Assembly: GCA_946479185.1 (NCBI GenBank)
Contig: CAMLFF010000004.1
Span: 1 to 28,971, forward strand
DNA: 28,971 bases
Source: an uncultured Sphingobium sp.
GTDB taxonomy: Bacteria; Pseudomonadota; Alphaproteobacteria; Sphingomonadales; Sphingomonadaceae
Direction: 5' to 3'
The position numbers and the translations under genes were made by a program. A model generated the notes under the pieces. It did no database searches. It saw only the letters and a program-made list of their open reading frames with translations, and was not told where the DNA came from. Of this stretch, positions 17,615 to 27,276 are shown one piece after another (position 1 is the stretch's first letter; the number at the start of each line of letters is the position of its first letter).

Positions 17615-20600
17615 TGGCTGAGGAGCTCACGTCAGCGCCGGATGATGCAGGTGGAGCGATCAGGCCGCGCCGTCGTGCTCGTTGGCGTTCTGGCCTCAGC
17701 CTCACGATCATCGCGCTGTTCGTTGCGCTGTTGGTGGGTATTTGGGGCGGCATTCGCTGGATCGACAGCGAAAGCGGGCATCGCTTCTTCATCCGGCAAG
17801 TGGAAAATTGGCAGCCACGCTCGGGCCTTCGCATCCGCATCGGCTCAGTCGAAGGGCGATTGCTCAAATCCGTGACCCTGCGTGATGTGCGATTTCTGGA
17901 CAAAAAGGGCCAGTTTGGGCGGATCGCGCGGGCCGACCTCAACTGGTATCCAATGGGCTGGCTTTCCAACCGGTTGGATATTGATCGGCTGCATGTCCAC
18001 TCCGCCGATATGTCGCGCATGCCGGAGCTCGTGCCCTCGCTGGAGCCGCGCGACAGCCTGCTGCCCGGTTTCGATATCCGGCTCGCGGAGTTGCGCATCG
18101 ATCGCTTCGGCCTTGGCGCAGGGGTGCTTGGCACGCCGCATGTCGTGCGCGCGGTGGGCGATGCGGATATCCGGTCGGGCCGCGCGGTCATCTCGCTACT
18201 GGCAACGGCGCCGCGCACGTCCGACGTGATACGGCTGGAGCTGGATAGCCGCCCGGATGACAAGAAGTTCGATATCAATGCCGTGGTCGTCGGGCCAGCC
18301 AATGGCGTGGTCGTCGGTTTCCTCGGATCGGATGAAGCGGTTGCGCTGAGCCTGAATGGCGATGGCGACTGGACCCGCTGGCGTGGGCGGCTGGCGGTGC
18401 TGAAAGGCAGGGCCGTTGCCGCCAATGTCGCGCTGACCGTGGAAGAAGGGCGATATCGCGCCAAGGGGCCGCTGGCGCTGCTCGGCCCGCTCGCGCCGCT
18501 CAAGGTGCTGGGTGCGGATCGTGCGCAGATCAGCACGGATATGCGCTTTGACCAGCGCATCCTCTCCGGCACTGGATCGCTGGCGATGCCGGCGGGCCAG
18601 ATCAGCGCCACAGGCGGCGTGGACCTTGCGCGCAATCGCTTTGACGAGCTGCGGCTGGACGCGCGGATCGCGCAGCCGGGGCGCATGGTGCGGGGGCTTT
18701 CAGGCCAGCCTGTGCAATTGCGCGCGCGCCTTTCCGGCCCGTTCAAAAATGCGCAGGTCGGCTATTTGCTCACATCCGCGCGGTTGCAGCACGGCGCCGT
18801 TCAGTTGCAAAATCTGCGGCTTGCGGGCGAGGGCCTGACGGTCGGGCAGCGCGGGCGCTTCCCCATAAGATTGACGGCGCAATCTCTGTCGCTCGGCCAG
18901 AAGGCCATCGACAATCGCCTGCGCAACTTCGTGTTTGATGGCGTGTTGCAGCGGGATGGCAATGCCCTGCGGCTCGCGCCGACGGCGGTGCGGGCAAGCG
19001 GTTTCAACGGGCAATTGCAGGGGCAGGCCGATCTGGCGAGCGGCGCCTATCTTGGCAATTTGCGCGCCGGGTTCGATGGGCTGGAGCTGCCCGGCCTTGG
19101 CAGGCTGGATCTTGATGGCGTGCTGCGCCTCTCGCGTGCGGCTGGCGCGAAAAGCCAGTTGGGCGGCACGATCCGCGCCGCGATGCGCAGGCTCGATAAT
19201 CAGTTTCTGCTCGGGCTGGGCGAGGGGCTGCCGGTGCTCACCAGCGATGTGGCGCTGGCGCCTGGGGGCGTTGCCCTGCGCAATCTGCGCGTGGTTGCGC
19301 CTGCGTTGAGCCTGACCGGCGGCGGTGTGATCGACACACGCGGGCAGTTGAATGTGCAGGGCCGGGGCGAGCACCGCGCTTATGGCCCTGTCGAGCTCAA
19401 GCTATCCGGCTCCCCAAGCCGTCCGCAAGTGGATGTGACCCTCGCTCGCCCGCTCCCGGCGCTTGGCCTCTCCAATGTGCGCGCGCTGCTAGTGCCAGAC
19501 AGCGCCGGCTATGATGTGACGGTCGAGGGCGGCTCCATGCTCGGGCCGTTCAAGGCGCTGGGCGCGATCCTGATGCCGCCCGGCGGGCAGGCAGTGATTG
19601 CGGTGACGAACCTGGGCGTGAGCAATGTCGTCGTGCGAGGCGACCTTGTGCCCACGCAGGGCGGCTTGCTCGGCACGCTCAACCTCTCCGGGCCGGCGCA
19701 AGGCCAGATCGCCCTCTCGATGGTCGAGGGCGTGCAGCGCATCGGCTTCGATGTGGATTTGAGTGGCGCCAATTTTGCAGGCTCGCCCGCCATCCTCATC
19801 AATCGCGGCACGGTGAAGGGCGAGGCGCTGCTCAAGCCCGGCGCGGTTACGATCAACGCCGATGCGCAGGCGCGTGGTTTGCGTGTTGGGCGCGTTCGGA
19901 TCGGACGCTTTGCTGGCGCGCTCAAGCTGGTGAATGGAGAGGGCTCGGCCACCGTCTCCATGAGTACGCGCAGTGCGCAGCCATTCAGCCTGCAAGCGCG
20001 CGCGGCGATCGCGGCCAATCGCATTGGCATCGATCTGCAAGGCGCCGTCGATACGCGCTCGTTCAAGCTGGAGCGTACGGCGGTGCTGACGCGCGAGGAT
20101 GATGGCTGGCGGCTCGCTCCGGCGACTTTGCGCATGCAGGGCGGTGGCTTGCGGATGAGCGGCTTCCTCGGCGCGACGGCCACGCATATCGATGCGCAGT
20201 TGCAGGCTATGCCGCTCGCGCTTTTCGATCTTGCCAATAGCGATCTTGGCCTTGGCGGCGCGGTGGATGGCAGCGTCTCCTTCGATTGGCCACGCGGTGG
20301 CGAGCCTACGGGCAAGATGAACCTGCGCGCCCGTGGCCTCACCCGCTCCGGGCTTGCGCTCAGTTCCGCGCCCATCGACATCGGCATCAACGCCGTGCTG
20401 GATAGCCAGCGCCTCGCCGGGCGCGCCGTGGTGGCGAAGGGTGGCACGGTTGTTGGGCGCGCGCAGGCGCTGGTGACGCCGCTTGGTCGTGGGTCGCTGA
20501 GCGAACGGCTATTCAACGCCCCGCTCAAGGCGCAATTCCGCTATGCGGGCGATGGCGACACGCTGTGGCGGCTCACCAATGTCGAGATCATCTCGCTTGG

Positions 20601-21801
20601 CGGTGATCTGCGTGTGAGCGCAACGGCGGGTGGAACGCTCTCCAATCCGCAGATTGAGGGTCTGGTGACGGCACGCGGCGCGCGCATCTCCAGCCCGGTG
20701 ACGGGCATGGCGCTGACCAATGTGAGCGCTAATGGCGTGTTCAATGGATCGCGCCTGACCATCAATGATCTGAGCGGACGCACGGGCAGCGGCAAAGTCA
20801 CCGGCACGGCGAGCTTCGATTTCTCCGCCGAGCGCGGCATCGGCATGGATATCGCGGTGCAGGCCGACCGTGCCGTCGTGCTGGATCGTGATGATGTTGG
20901 CGCGACGGTGACGGGGCCGCTGAAGATCAGCTCCTCCGGCAATGGCGGGGTCATCTCGGGCGATCTGGACGTCGTCGCCAGCCGGTTCATGCTGGGGCGG
21001 GCCTCTTCTGTGGCGGAGATTCCGCAGATGCGCCTAGTGGAAATCAACCGCTCCGGCGAAGAAGTGGACCGCCCCCGTGCTGCGGCGCCTTGGCGGCTAG
21101 ATATCAAGGCCCGAGTGCCGCGCAATTTGCGCGTCGAGGGGCTGGGGATGCAGAGCGAGTGGTCGGCCAATCTCGACATAGCCGGGCTGGTCACCGCGCC
21201 TGCGTTCAAGGGCACGGCGACGCTCATTCGCGGCACTTATGATTTCGCGGGCAAACGTTTCGATCTGGACGAGGGGCGGCTGACTTTCACGGGTTCCTCG
21301 CCGGTCAATCCGCTGCTGGATATCCGCGCGTCGGCCGATGTGGAGGATTTGAGCGCGACCATCACCGTCACAGGCTCCAGTTTGCGACCGGAAGTCACAT
21401 TCTCCAGCATCCCGGCCATGTCGCAGGATGAGCTGCTTTCGCGCCTCCTGTTCGGCACCTCCATCGCCAATCTCTCGGCGCCTGAGGCGATCCAGCTGGC
21501 ATCGGCTGTGGCGGCGTTCCAGGGTGAGGGCGGGGCGCTCGACCCGATCAACGCCGTGCGCCGGGCGACGGGCCTCTCGCGGCTGCGCATTTTGCCGGGT
21601 GACACGACGACGGGGCAGAAAACCTCCATCGCGGCGGGCAAGAATATCGGGCGGAACCTCTATGTGGAGCTGATCACCGATGGGCAGGGCTATAGCGCGA
21701 CGAGCGTGGAATATCAGATCACGCGCTGGCTGGCGTTGATCTCTACGGTGTCGACGATTGGCCGCCAGAGCGCGGCTGCGCGGATTTCCAAGGATTATTG
21801 A
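17614..21801 (+). CDS. tamB: Translocation and assembly module protein TamB
   Basis: This 1395-residue AsmA-like protein spans the periplasm, anchored in the inner membrane by one N-terminal helix (about 28-50, LSLTIIALFVALLVGIWGGIRW). The long body is repetitive beta-strand sequence (LxLxGxGxLxxxG patterns), as expected for a lipid-transfer groove. The C-terminal DUF490/TamB domain includes GTYDFAGKRFDLDEGRLTFTG, LDIRASADVEDLSATITVTG and PAMSQDELLSRLLFG, and ends ALISTVSTIGRQSAAARISKDY. ATG 17614 is used; the in-frame TTG at 17611 is one codon upstream. It overlaps tamA by one base (TGATG). Confidence 0.95.
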   Translation: MAEELTSAPDDAGGAIRPRRRARWRSGLSLTIIALFVALLVGIWGGIRWIDSESGHRFFIRQVENWQPRSGLRIRIGSVEGRLLKSVTLRDVRFLDKKGQFGRIARADLNWYPMGWLSNRLDIDRLHVHSADMSRMPELVPSLEPRDSLLPGFDIRLAELRIDRFGLGAGVLGTPHVVRAVGDADIRSGRAVISLLATAPRTSDVIRLELDSRPDDKKFDINAVVVGPANGVVVGFLGSDEAVALSLNGDGDWTRWRGRLAVLKGRAVAANVALTVEEGRYRAKGPLALLGPLAPLKVLGADRAQISTDMRFDQRILSGTGSLAMPAGQISATGGVDLARNRFDELRLDARIAQPGRMVRGLSGQPVQLRARLSGPFKNAQVGYLLTSARLQHGAVQLQNLRLAGEGLTVGQRGRFPIRLTAQSLSLGQKAIDNRLRNFVFDGVLQRDGNALRLAPTAVRASGFNGQLQGQADLASGAYLGNLRAGFDGLELPGLGRLDLDGVLRLSRAAGAKSQLGGTIRAAMRRLDNQFLLGLGEGLPVLTSDVALAPGGVALRNLRVVAPALSLTGGGVIDTRGQLNVQGRGEHRAYGPVELKLSGSPSRPQVDVTLARPLPALGLSNVRALLVPDSAGYDVTVEGGSMLGPFKALGAILMPPGGQAVIAVTNLGVSNVVVRGDLVPTQGGLLGTLNLSGPAQGQIALSMVEGVQRIGFDVDLSGANFAGSPAILINRGTVKGEALLKPGAVTINADAQARGLRVGRVRIGRFAGALKLVNGEGSATVSMSTRSAQPFSLQARAAIAANRIGIDLQGAVDTRSFKLERTAVLTREDDGWRLAPATLRMQGGGLRMSGFLGATATHIDAQLQAMPLALFDLANSDLGLGGAVDGSVSFDWPRGGEPTGKMNLRARGLTRSGLALSSAPIDIGINAVLDSQRLAGRAVVAKGGTVVGRAQALVTPLGRGSLSERLFNAPLKAQFRYAGDGDTLWRLTNVEIISLGGDLRVSATAGGTLSNPQIEGLVTARGARISSPVTGMALTNVSANGVFNGSRLTINDLSGRTGSGKVTGTASFDFSAERGIGMDIAVQADRAVVLDRDDVGATVTGPLKISSSGNGGVISGDLDVVASRFMLGRASSVAEIPQMRLVEINRSGEEVDRPRAAAPWRLDIKARVPRNLRVEGLGMQSEWSANLDIAGLVTAPAFKGTATLIRGTYDFAGKRFDLDEGRLTFTGSSPVNPLLDIRASADVEDLSATITVTGSSLRPEVTFSSIPAMSQDELLSRLLFGTSIANLSAPEAIQLASAVAAFQGEGGALDPINAVRRATGLSRLRILPGDTTTGQKTSIAAGKNIGRNLYVELITDGQGYSATSVEYQITRWLALISTVSTIGRQSAAARISKDY

Positions 21802-21810
21802 GGGCAGGGC

Positions 21811-21861
21811 GAGCTTGGATTGGGTGCGGCTCCGGTAGCTCCGCACCCTACGACTAAGCTC
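21811..21861. repeat. Extended imperfect hairpin after tamB
   Basis: Outer arms GAGCTT (21811-21816) and AAGCTC (21856-21861) and inner arms GGGTGCGG (21822-21829) and CCGCACCC (21841-21848) form a broken hairpin ten bases after the tamB stop. There is no T-tract. It may be a dispersed repeat or a transcript-end structure. Confidence 0.5.
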
Positions 21862-21880
21862 GGCAACAGCACTCTAATCT

Positions 21881-21970
21881 CGTCACGCCAGCGGCGGCTG
21901 GCATTTGCTGCGGGCGCGAGCGGCGGTGGTTCTGCGACTGCAGCAGACCCCAGCCTTCGCTGGGGTGACG
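21881..21970. repeat. REPIN-like pair of inverted 31-base palindromic units
   Basis: The unit at 21881-21911 (core GCCAGC/GCTGGC) and the unit at 21940-21970 (core CCCCAGC/GCTGGGG) are reverse complements of each other, with about six mismatches in 31. They face each other across 28 bases. CGTCACCCCAGCGAAGGCTG-type units are a dispersed repeat I associate with sphingomonad-like genomes (recalled, not checked). The 21802-22153 stretch holds only this, the hairpin before it and the glnA terminator; no gene is visible. Confidence 0.6.
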
Positions 21971-22096
21971 TTGAAATTGCTGGGGTAATGTTGAAGTTGG
22001 GAGGGGTTTCCGCTGCAAAGGAGCGCGTCCTGCTCCTGATCGGCCCGCGCGATCAATATCACGATGCCTGCGCTAATTCTCAATCCTCACCCCAAG

Positions 22097-22129
22097 CAAA
22101 AGGGCGCCCGGATTGCTCCGGACGCCCTT
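22097..22129 (-). terminator. Rho-independent terminator of glnA
   Basis: Read on the minus strand, a 13-base-pair stem (22117-22129 with 22100-22112, one mismatch) over a four-base loop runs into TTTTGCTT. It lies 24 bases beyond the glnA stop and ends the glnB-glnA transcript. Confidence 0.8.
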
Positions 22130-22153
22130 CCTGCAGCATTGCGACCTGTCTGA

Positions 22154-23566
22154 TCAGGCGCTGTAATACATGTCGAATTCGACCGGGCTGGGCGCCATTT
22201 CCCAGCGATACACTTCCGGCCACTTCAGTTCGATATAGGCGTCGATCTGGTCCTTGGAGAACACATCGCCCTTCAGCAGGAACTCGTGATCGGCCTCAAG
22301 GCTCAGAAGCGCCTCGCGAAGCGAACCGCAAACGGTTGGCACTTCCTTCAGCTCTTCTGGCGGCAGATCATAGAGGTTCTTGTCCATTGCCTCGCCGGGG
22401 TGGATCTTGTTCTCGATGCCATCGAGGCCAGCGAGAAGCAGAGCGGCGTAGCAGAGGTAAGGGTTCGCCATCGCATCCGGGAAGCGGAACTCGACGCGCT
22501 TTGCCTTTGCGCCCGAACCGTAAGGAATACGGCAGGAAGCGGAGCGGTTGCGCGCGGAGTAAGCGAGCAGCACAGGCGCTTCGAAGCCAGGGACCAGACG
22601 CTTGTAGCTGTTGGTCGATGGGTTCGTGAAGGCGTTGAGCGCCTTGGCATGCTTGATGACGCCACCGATGAAGTAAAGGCACATGTCGGACAGGCCAGCA
22701 TAGCCATTACCGGCGAACAGGGGATTGCCCTTGTCCCAGATGGAGATGTGGGTGTGCATGCCCGAGCCGTTATCCTGCGCGATGGGCTTGGGCATGAACG
22801 TCGCCGTCTTGCCATAGGCCTGAGCGACCATCATCACGACATATTTGTAGATCTGCATGCGATCTGCGGTCTGCACGAGCGTGCCGAAGGTGAGGCCAAG
22901 CTCATGCTGAGCCGCAGCCACCTCATGGTGGTGCTTGTCGCAGGGCAGGCCCATTTCGAGCATGGTCGTGACCATCTCGGCGCGGATATCCGTGCAGGGA
23001 TCGACCGGCGCGACGGGGAAGTAGCCGCCCTTGGCGCGGGGACGGTGAGCCATGTTGCCGCCCTCATATTCGCGGCCGGTGTTGGTTGGCAGCTCGATAT
23101 CGTCGATCTTGTAGAAAGACTGGCTGTAGTCCGAACCAAAGCGCACATCGTCGAACATGAAGAATTCAGCTTCAGGACCCACATAGACGGTGTCGCCAAA
23201 ACCGGCTGCCTTCACATAGGCCTCGGCGCGAACAGCCGTGGAGCGCGGATCGCGACCATAGAGTTCGCCGCTCGAAGGCTCGACGATGTTGCAGAACAGG
23301 ATCATCATCGGCGTCGCGCTGAACGGATCGATATAGTTCGCGTCCAGATCGGGCTTGAGGATCATGTCGGACTCGTTGATGGCCTTCCAGCCCTCGATCG
23401 AGCTGCCGTCGAACATCAGGCCTTCCTCAAGCTCATCCTCGCCGATGACGCCCGAGCAGATGGTCAGGTGGTGCCACTTGCCCTTGGGATCGGTGAAGCG
23501 AAGATCGACCCACTCGATCTCCTTCTCTTCGATAATCTTGAGAATGTCTTTGGGCGTAGTGGCCAT
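22154..23566 (-). CDS. glnA: Glutamine synthetase type I
   Basis: This 470-residue dodecameric enzyme makes glutamine from glutamate, ammonia and ATP. Family landmarks are [11 protein letters not shown] near residue 55, the metal-site glutamates in [26 protein letters not shown] (ATP/ammonia site), VPGFEAPV and the Arg-rich [11 protein letters not shown]. Tyr399 in [10 protein letters not shown] corresponds to the adenylylated tyrosine of enteric GlnA, so activity is probably adjusted by GlnE under PII control. The ATG at 23566 is preceded by an AAAAAGGT ribosome-binding site. glnB lies 47 bases upstream on the same strand; a terminator closes the operon. Confidence 0.97.
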   Translation of the reverse strand: MATTPKDILKIIEEKEIEWVDLRFTDPKGKWHHLTICSGVIGEDELEEGLMFDGSSIEGWKAINESDMILKPDLDANYIDPFSATPMMILFCNIVEPSSGELYGRDPRSTAVRAEAYVKAAGFGDTVYVGPEAEFFMFDDVRFGSDYSQSFYKIDDIELPTNTGREYEGGNMAHRPRAKGGYFPVAPVDPCTDIRAEMVTTMLEMGLPCDKHHHEVAAAQHELGLTFGTLVQTADRMQIYKYVVMMVAQAYGKTATFMPKPIAQDNGSGMHTHISIWDKGNPLFAGNGYAGLSDMCLYFIGGVIKHAKALNAFTNPSTNSYKRLVPGFEAPVLLAYSARNRSASCRIPYGSGAKAKRVEFRFPDAMANPYLCYAALLLAGLDGIENKIHPGEAMDKNLYDLPPEELKEVPTVCGSLREALLSLEADHEFLLKGDVFSKDQIDAYIELKWPEVYRWEMAPSPVEFDMYYSA

Positions 23567-23613
23567 GTGGGATTACCTTTTCTCTGGTCTTGAATGTTGC
23601 GGTAACGGAGAAA

Positions 23614-23958
<345 letters not shown>

Positions 23959-24130
23959 TCACCCCTTTGTTTCGCCTGAAGCGCCGCAGGATCACTCCTG
24001 TGAAGCGCCTCACCAACTGATCATCCGCTCGCCGCTCGACTTGGAACGACCGCGTATGAAACTGAGGCTACAGCGCCGACTCGCGAATCACCAGAGAAGC
24101 ATTGGCTGCCTTGATCGCGAATGTCGATAT

Positions 24131-24178
24131 TGCCCGGATTTCGGGCATTCTCGGAGCTGTCTGCCTAATATTTAGGCA
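24131..24178 (-). promoter_or_regulatory. Two 17-base NtrC-like dyads upstream of glnB
   Basis: TGCCCG-N5-CGGGCA (24131-24147) and TGCCTA-N5-TAGGCA (24162-24178) are perfect 6-5-6 dyads whose centres are 31 bases apart, about three helical turns. The layout resembles enteric NtrC sites (TGCACC-N5-GGTGCA), and the distance to the glnB ATG suits an enhancer. I found no convincing sigma-54 -24/-12 element between them and glnB, so assignment to NtrC is inference. The second dyad extends to 24161-24179. The gap 23953-24247 holds no gene. Confidence 0.45.
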
Positions 24179-24247
24179 GTCTATTTCGCGGGTGCAGCAC
24201 AAGCAGTATGGCTTATGCGAATCGATCGCTGCCGGTTGCTTCGCGCC

Positions 24248-25072
24248 TCAATAAGGCGGCTGATGCAAGCCCTTGGGACTCAATGTGAAAATCTCGCAGC
24301 CATCTTCGGTGATGCCGATACTATGCTCGAATTGAGCCGAGAGCGTGCGGTCGCGCGTGACGGCCGTCCAGCCATCATCCAGCATCTTCACGTCCGGCTT
24401 GCCGCCATTGATCATGGGCTCGATGGTGAAGATCATGCCCGGCCGCAGCTCCGGTCCGGTGCCGGGGCGGCCTACATGCACGACTTCCGGCGCATCATGG
24501 AAAACGCGGCCAAGGCCATGCCCGCAGAAATCGCGCACCACGCCATAACGGTGGCGCTCGGCATGCGCCTGAATGGCATGGCCGACATCGCCCAGAAATT
24601 TGCCGGGGCGGGCCTGCTCGATACCGAGCATCAGGCATTCATAGGTCACCTCGACCAGTCGCCGCGCCTTGATTGGCACGTCGCCTACCAGATACATGCG
24701 GCTCGTATCGCCATGCCAGCCATCCACCAGCGGTGTCACGTCAATGTTGAGAATATCGCCTTCACGCAATGGCTTATCGCTCGGCATGCCATGGCAGATG
24801 ACATTGTTGAGGCTGATGCAGCAGCTATAGCTGTAGCCATGATAGCCAAGCGTCGCGGGCACGGCGCCTGCATCCAGCGTCATCTGCCGCACGACATCAT
24901 CGATCTGCGAGGTGAGGGTGCCCGGCACCACCATCGGCGTGATTGCGTCCAGAATTTCGGCGGCGAGCCGCCCGGCTTTGCGCATGCCTTCAAAGCCTTC
25001 CGGCCCGTGCAGCTTGATGGCGGATGTGCGGACGTTCACGATGTCCGCTGTCGGTGTCACATAGCTTGTCAT
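24248..25072 (-). CDS. map: Methionine aminopeptidase, type I
   Basis: This 274-residue metalloenzyme removes the initiator methionine from new proteins. All five metal ligands are in place: Asp111 (NIDVTP), Asp122 (GDTSRMY), His185 (CGHGLGRVFH), Glu218 (FTIEPM) and Glu249 (AQFEHS). The substrate-site His78 region GYHGYSYSCCISLNNVICHG is also present. The N-terminus is about 10-15 residues longer than in E. coli MAP. The gene diverges from the CinA-like gene across an 85-base region. Confidence 0.96.
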   Translation of the reverse strand: MTSYVTPTADIVNVRTSAIKLHGPEGFEGMRKAGRLAAEILDAITPMVVPGTLTSQIDDVVRQMTLDAGAVPATLGYHGYSYSCCISLNNVICHGMPSDKPLREGDILNIDVTPLVDGWHGDTSRMYLVGDVPIKARRLVEVTYECLMLGIEQARPGKFLGDVGHAIQAHAERHRYGVVRDFCGHGLGRVFHDAPEVVHVGRPGTGPELRPGMIFTIEPMINGGKPDVKMLDDGWTAVTRDRTLSAQFEHSIGITEDGCEIFTLSPKGLHQPPY

Positions 25073-25112
25073 GGGTTGCGATATAGGGGCTAGCGGTCCA
25101 AGTGGCGAGTAT

Positions 25113-25122
25113 CCAAATTTGG
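25113..25122. promoter_or_regulatory. Perfect AT-centred palindrome in the map/cinA-like divergent region
   Basis: CCAAATTTGG is a perfect ten-base palindrome in the 85-base gap between the two divergent starts, 36 bases before the CinA-like ATG. It is placed where an operator for either gene could sit. Only symmetry and position support this. Confidence 0.25.
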
Positions 25123-25157
25123 GTCGAGTGCATCAGGCGCGGCAAAGGCAAATATAT

Positions 25158-25913
25158 ATGACAGAACGCATCTGGACCGCGGCCATCGTCGTGATTGGCG
25201 ATGAGATTTTATCCGGGCGGACGCAGGACAAAAATGTCGCGCAGATCGGCATTTGGCTGAACGTGCAGGGCATTCGCTTGCGTGAAGTGCGCGTGGTGGC
25301 GGATGATGAGGCGGCGATTGCCGAGGCAGTCAACATATTGCGCGCCCGCAATGACTATCTCTTCACCACCGGCGGCATCGGCCCAACGCATGACGACATC
25401 ACCGTGGACGCAATCGCGGCGGCCCTCGGCGTCGATGTGGTTGTGCATCCAGAAGCGCGCGCAATCCTTGAAGATTATTATGAGACGCGCGGTGGCCTGA
25501 ATGACGGGCGATTGCGCATGGCGCGTGTGCCCAAGGGCGCGGATTTGATCCCGAATGATTATTCTGGCGCGCCGGGTATCCGCATCGGCAATGTCTTCAT
25601 CATGGCGGGGGTGCCGCATATTACGGCGGGGATGCTTGCGCAGTTGACGGGCAAACTTGAGGGCGGCGCACCCTTGCTCTCACGCACCATTGGCTGCCGC
25701 GCGCCGGAAAGCGAGATTGCCGCTCTGCTCTACGCCACCGAGAAAGCGCATGAAGGGTGCCAGATTGGCAGCTATCCCTTCTTCCGGGACGGGAAGACGG
25801 GCGCCAATTTCGTGATCCGCTCGACCGATCAGGCGCGACTGGATGCCTGCACCGATGCGCTGACTGCGGCATTGGTCGCGGCGGGGCATGAGGTGACGCA
25901 GGGCGGCATTTAA
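25158..25913 (+). CDS. CinA N-terminal-domain-like / molybdopterin-binding-fold protein
   Basis: This 251-residue protein has the MoCF_biosynth fold found in MoaB, MoeA and the N-terminal half of CinA: IVVIGDEILSGRTQDKN (about 10-26) and LFTTGGIGPTHDDITVDA (about 72-89) are the signature loops. It lacks the C-terminal deamidase domain of full CinA, so it is the short stand-alone form common in alphaproteobacteria. Its reaction is not established; CinA-type enzymes act on NAD-related nucleotides. ATG 25158 has AAAGG upstream; the longer frame overlaps the map start region and is discarded. The stop codon lies inside a hairpin loop shared with the convergent MFS gene. Confidence 0.88.
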   Translation: MTERIWTAAIVVIGDEILSGRTQDKNVAQIGIWLNVQGIRLREVRVVADDEAAIAEAVNILRARNDYLFTTGGIGPTHDDITVDAIAAALGVDVVVHPEARAILEDYYETRGGLNDGRLRMARVPKGADLIPNDYSGAPGIRIGNVFIMAGVPHITAGMLAQLTGKLEGGAPLLSRTIGCRAPESEIAALLYATEKAHEGCQIGSYPFFRDGKTGANFVIRSTDQARLDACTDALTAALVAAGHEVTQGGI

Positions 25914-25920
25914 GCCGCCC
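25901..25920. terminator. Shared hairpin at the convergent gene ends
   Basis: GGGCGGC (25901-25907) and GCCGCCC (25914-25920) form a perfect seven-pair stem around ATTTAA, which contains the TAA of the CinA-like gene. The MFS gene ends only ten bases beyond that stop. The hairpin is symmetrical and may serve both directions, though neither side has a strong T-tract. Confidence 0.45.
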
Positions 25921-25923
25921 GCA

Positions 25924-27174
25924 TCAATGCGCCGTCAGGCCGGGGTCGAGCCGATTGATTCCGGGCTTTGGCCGGGGCAGCGAGATGAGCTGCACCAGCG
26001 CCGCCGCTGCAAAGATAGACGCCACAATGAAGCCCGCCCCCGCGAACTGAAAGGGCGCTGCGGGCGACGTAAAATAGGCCATCGTCGGGTTGATGAGCAG
26101 CGGCGCAATCACGCCGCCAATGCCCTGCGCCATGGCCGCCATGCCCTGAACCTCGCCTTGCGCATCGGCGCCTGCGCGGTTCGACAGGAGCGCTGTGAGC
26201 GCTGGCCCCGTCAGCGACTGCGGGATGAAGCCGACCATGATCGCAAAGGCCATCCATGTCTCCGTCACAAAGGCATAAGCGAGGAAGGTCGCGATGCCAC
26301 CGGCCATGCCGATGATCGCGGCTTTGCGTTCGCCATGTCTGCGCACAATTTTCCCGGTCAGGAATGTCTGACTGATGGCGGTAAGCATGCCGACGATGAC
26401 AAGGGACAAGCCGATCATGCCGTTCGACCAGTTAAAGCGCGCAATGCCGAAATAGGGCCATGTGAGCGGATACACAGCGGTCGCGACATACCAGAGCATG
26501 AGCACCAGCAGGATCGGGCCGATGCCGGGCATTTTGCGCATGGATTGAAGCGCGCCCAGCGGATTGGCGCGGCGCCAATCGAAGGCGCGGCGATGCTCTT
26601 TGGCCAATGTATCCGGGAACATGAACCATCCGAAGATGAAGCTGCCGGTTGTAAGGCCAGCCGCCGCGATGAAGGGCATGCGCTGGCCAAGCTCGCCCAG
26701 CAATCCGCCGAGCGCCGGGCCGACGATGAAGCCGACGCCGAACGCCGCGCCCATCAGGCTGAAATTATGCGCCCGGTCTTCCTTGGCGGTCATATCCGCA
26801 ATCGCCGCCTGACAGGTGCCGATGGTGCCGCCGAACGCCCCGGCGAGGATCTGCCCCAGAAACAGCAATGGCAGGCTGTGCGCGACGGCCAGCAGCACGA
26901 AATTGGCGGTGAGACCCGCCAGCGCGATCAGCAGAATGGGGCGGCGGCCAAAACGATCTGACAGGTTGCCGATCACCGGCCCCATCACGAACTGGAAGCT
27001 GGCGAAGCATAGCGTCATCCAGCCAGCAATGGCGATGGCGCGGCTGATATCCACATTGCCAATGTCCATGATCAGGCGCGGCAAGACCGGCCCGGAGAGG
27101 CCGTAGCACATGGCGTCGATGAAGATCGTGACCAGCACGAAATAGATCGCCGATCGCTTGGCGGTGCCGCTCAT
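25924..27174 (-). CDS. MFS transporter, Tet(A)-like efflux family
   Basis: This 416-residue inner-membrane protein has about 12 hydrophobic helices. Motif A, GNLSDRFGRRP (about residues 69-79), lies between helices 2 and 3, and the motif C-like region GVGFIVGPALGGLLG lies in helix 5; both are features of drug/H+ antiporters. The YFVLVTIFIDAMCYGLSGPVLPRLI start resembles the TetA/TCR subfamily. It probably exports small molecules using the proton gradient. The substrate cannot be told from sequence, and resistance should not be assumed. No adjacent TetR-type regulator is seen. Confidence 0.85.
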   Translation of the reverse strand: MSGTAKRSAIYFVLVTIFIDAMCYGLSGPVLPRLIMDIGNVDISRAIAIAGWMTLCFASFQFVMGPVIGNLSDRFGRRPILLIALAGLTANFVLLAVAHSLPLLFLGQILAGAFGGTIGTCQAAIADMTAKEDRAHNFSLMGAAFGVGFIVGPALGGLLGELGQRMPFIAAAGLTTGSFIFGWFMFPDTLAKEHRRAFDWRRANPLGALQSMRKMPGIGPILLVLMLWYVATAVYPLTWPYFGIARFNWSNGMIGLSLVIVGMLTAISQTFLTGKIVRRHGERKAAIIGMAGGIATFLAYAFVTETWMAFAIMVGFIPQSLTGPALTALLSNRAGADAQGEVQGMAAMAQGIGGVIAPLLINPTMAYFTSPAAPFQFAGAGFIVASIFAAAALVQLISLPRPKPGINRLDPGLTAH

Positions 27175-27230
27175 CCGTTCTTCATCCCCCAGCGTGCTGC
27201 CCTAGATGGCGCGCACCCGTCATCGCCCCG

Positions 27231-27248
27231 CCGATCTATGGTGATCGG
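27231..27248. repeat. Short hairpin between tRNA-Gly and the MFS gene
   Basis: CCGATC (27231-27236) pairs perfectly with GATCGG (27243-27248) around six bases, about 30 bases downstream of the minus-strand tRNA 3' end. It could help end or process the tRNA transcript; there is no T-tract. Confidence 0.3.
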
Positions 27249-27276
27249 TAATCGTCCGTCTGTTGTTCGAAAATTT

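Noticed and set aside
17553..18746. 397-residue minus-strand frame over the tamA/tamB junction
   Set aside because: It is Ser/Arg/Pro-rich low-complexity sequence antisense to clear tamA and tamB coding; no motif or ribosome-binding site.
22286..23593. 435-residue plus-strand frame
   Set aside because: It is entirely antisense to glnA, which is canonical along its whole length.
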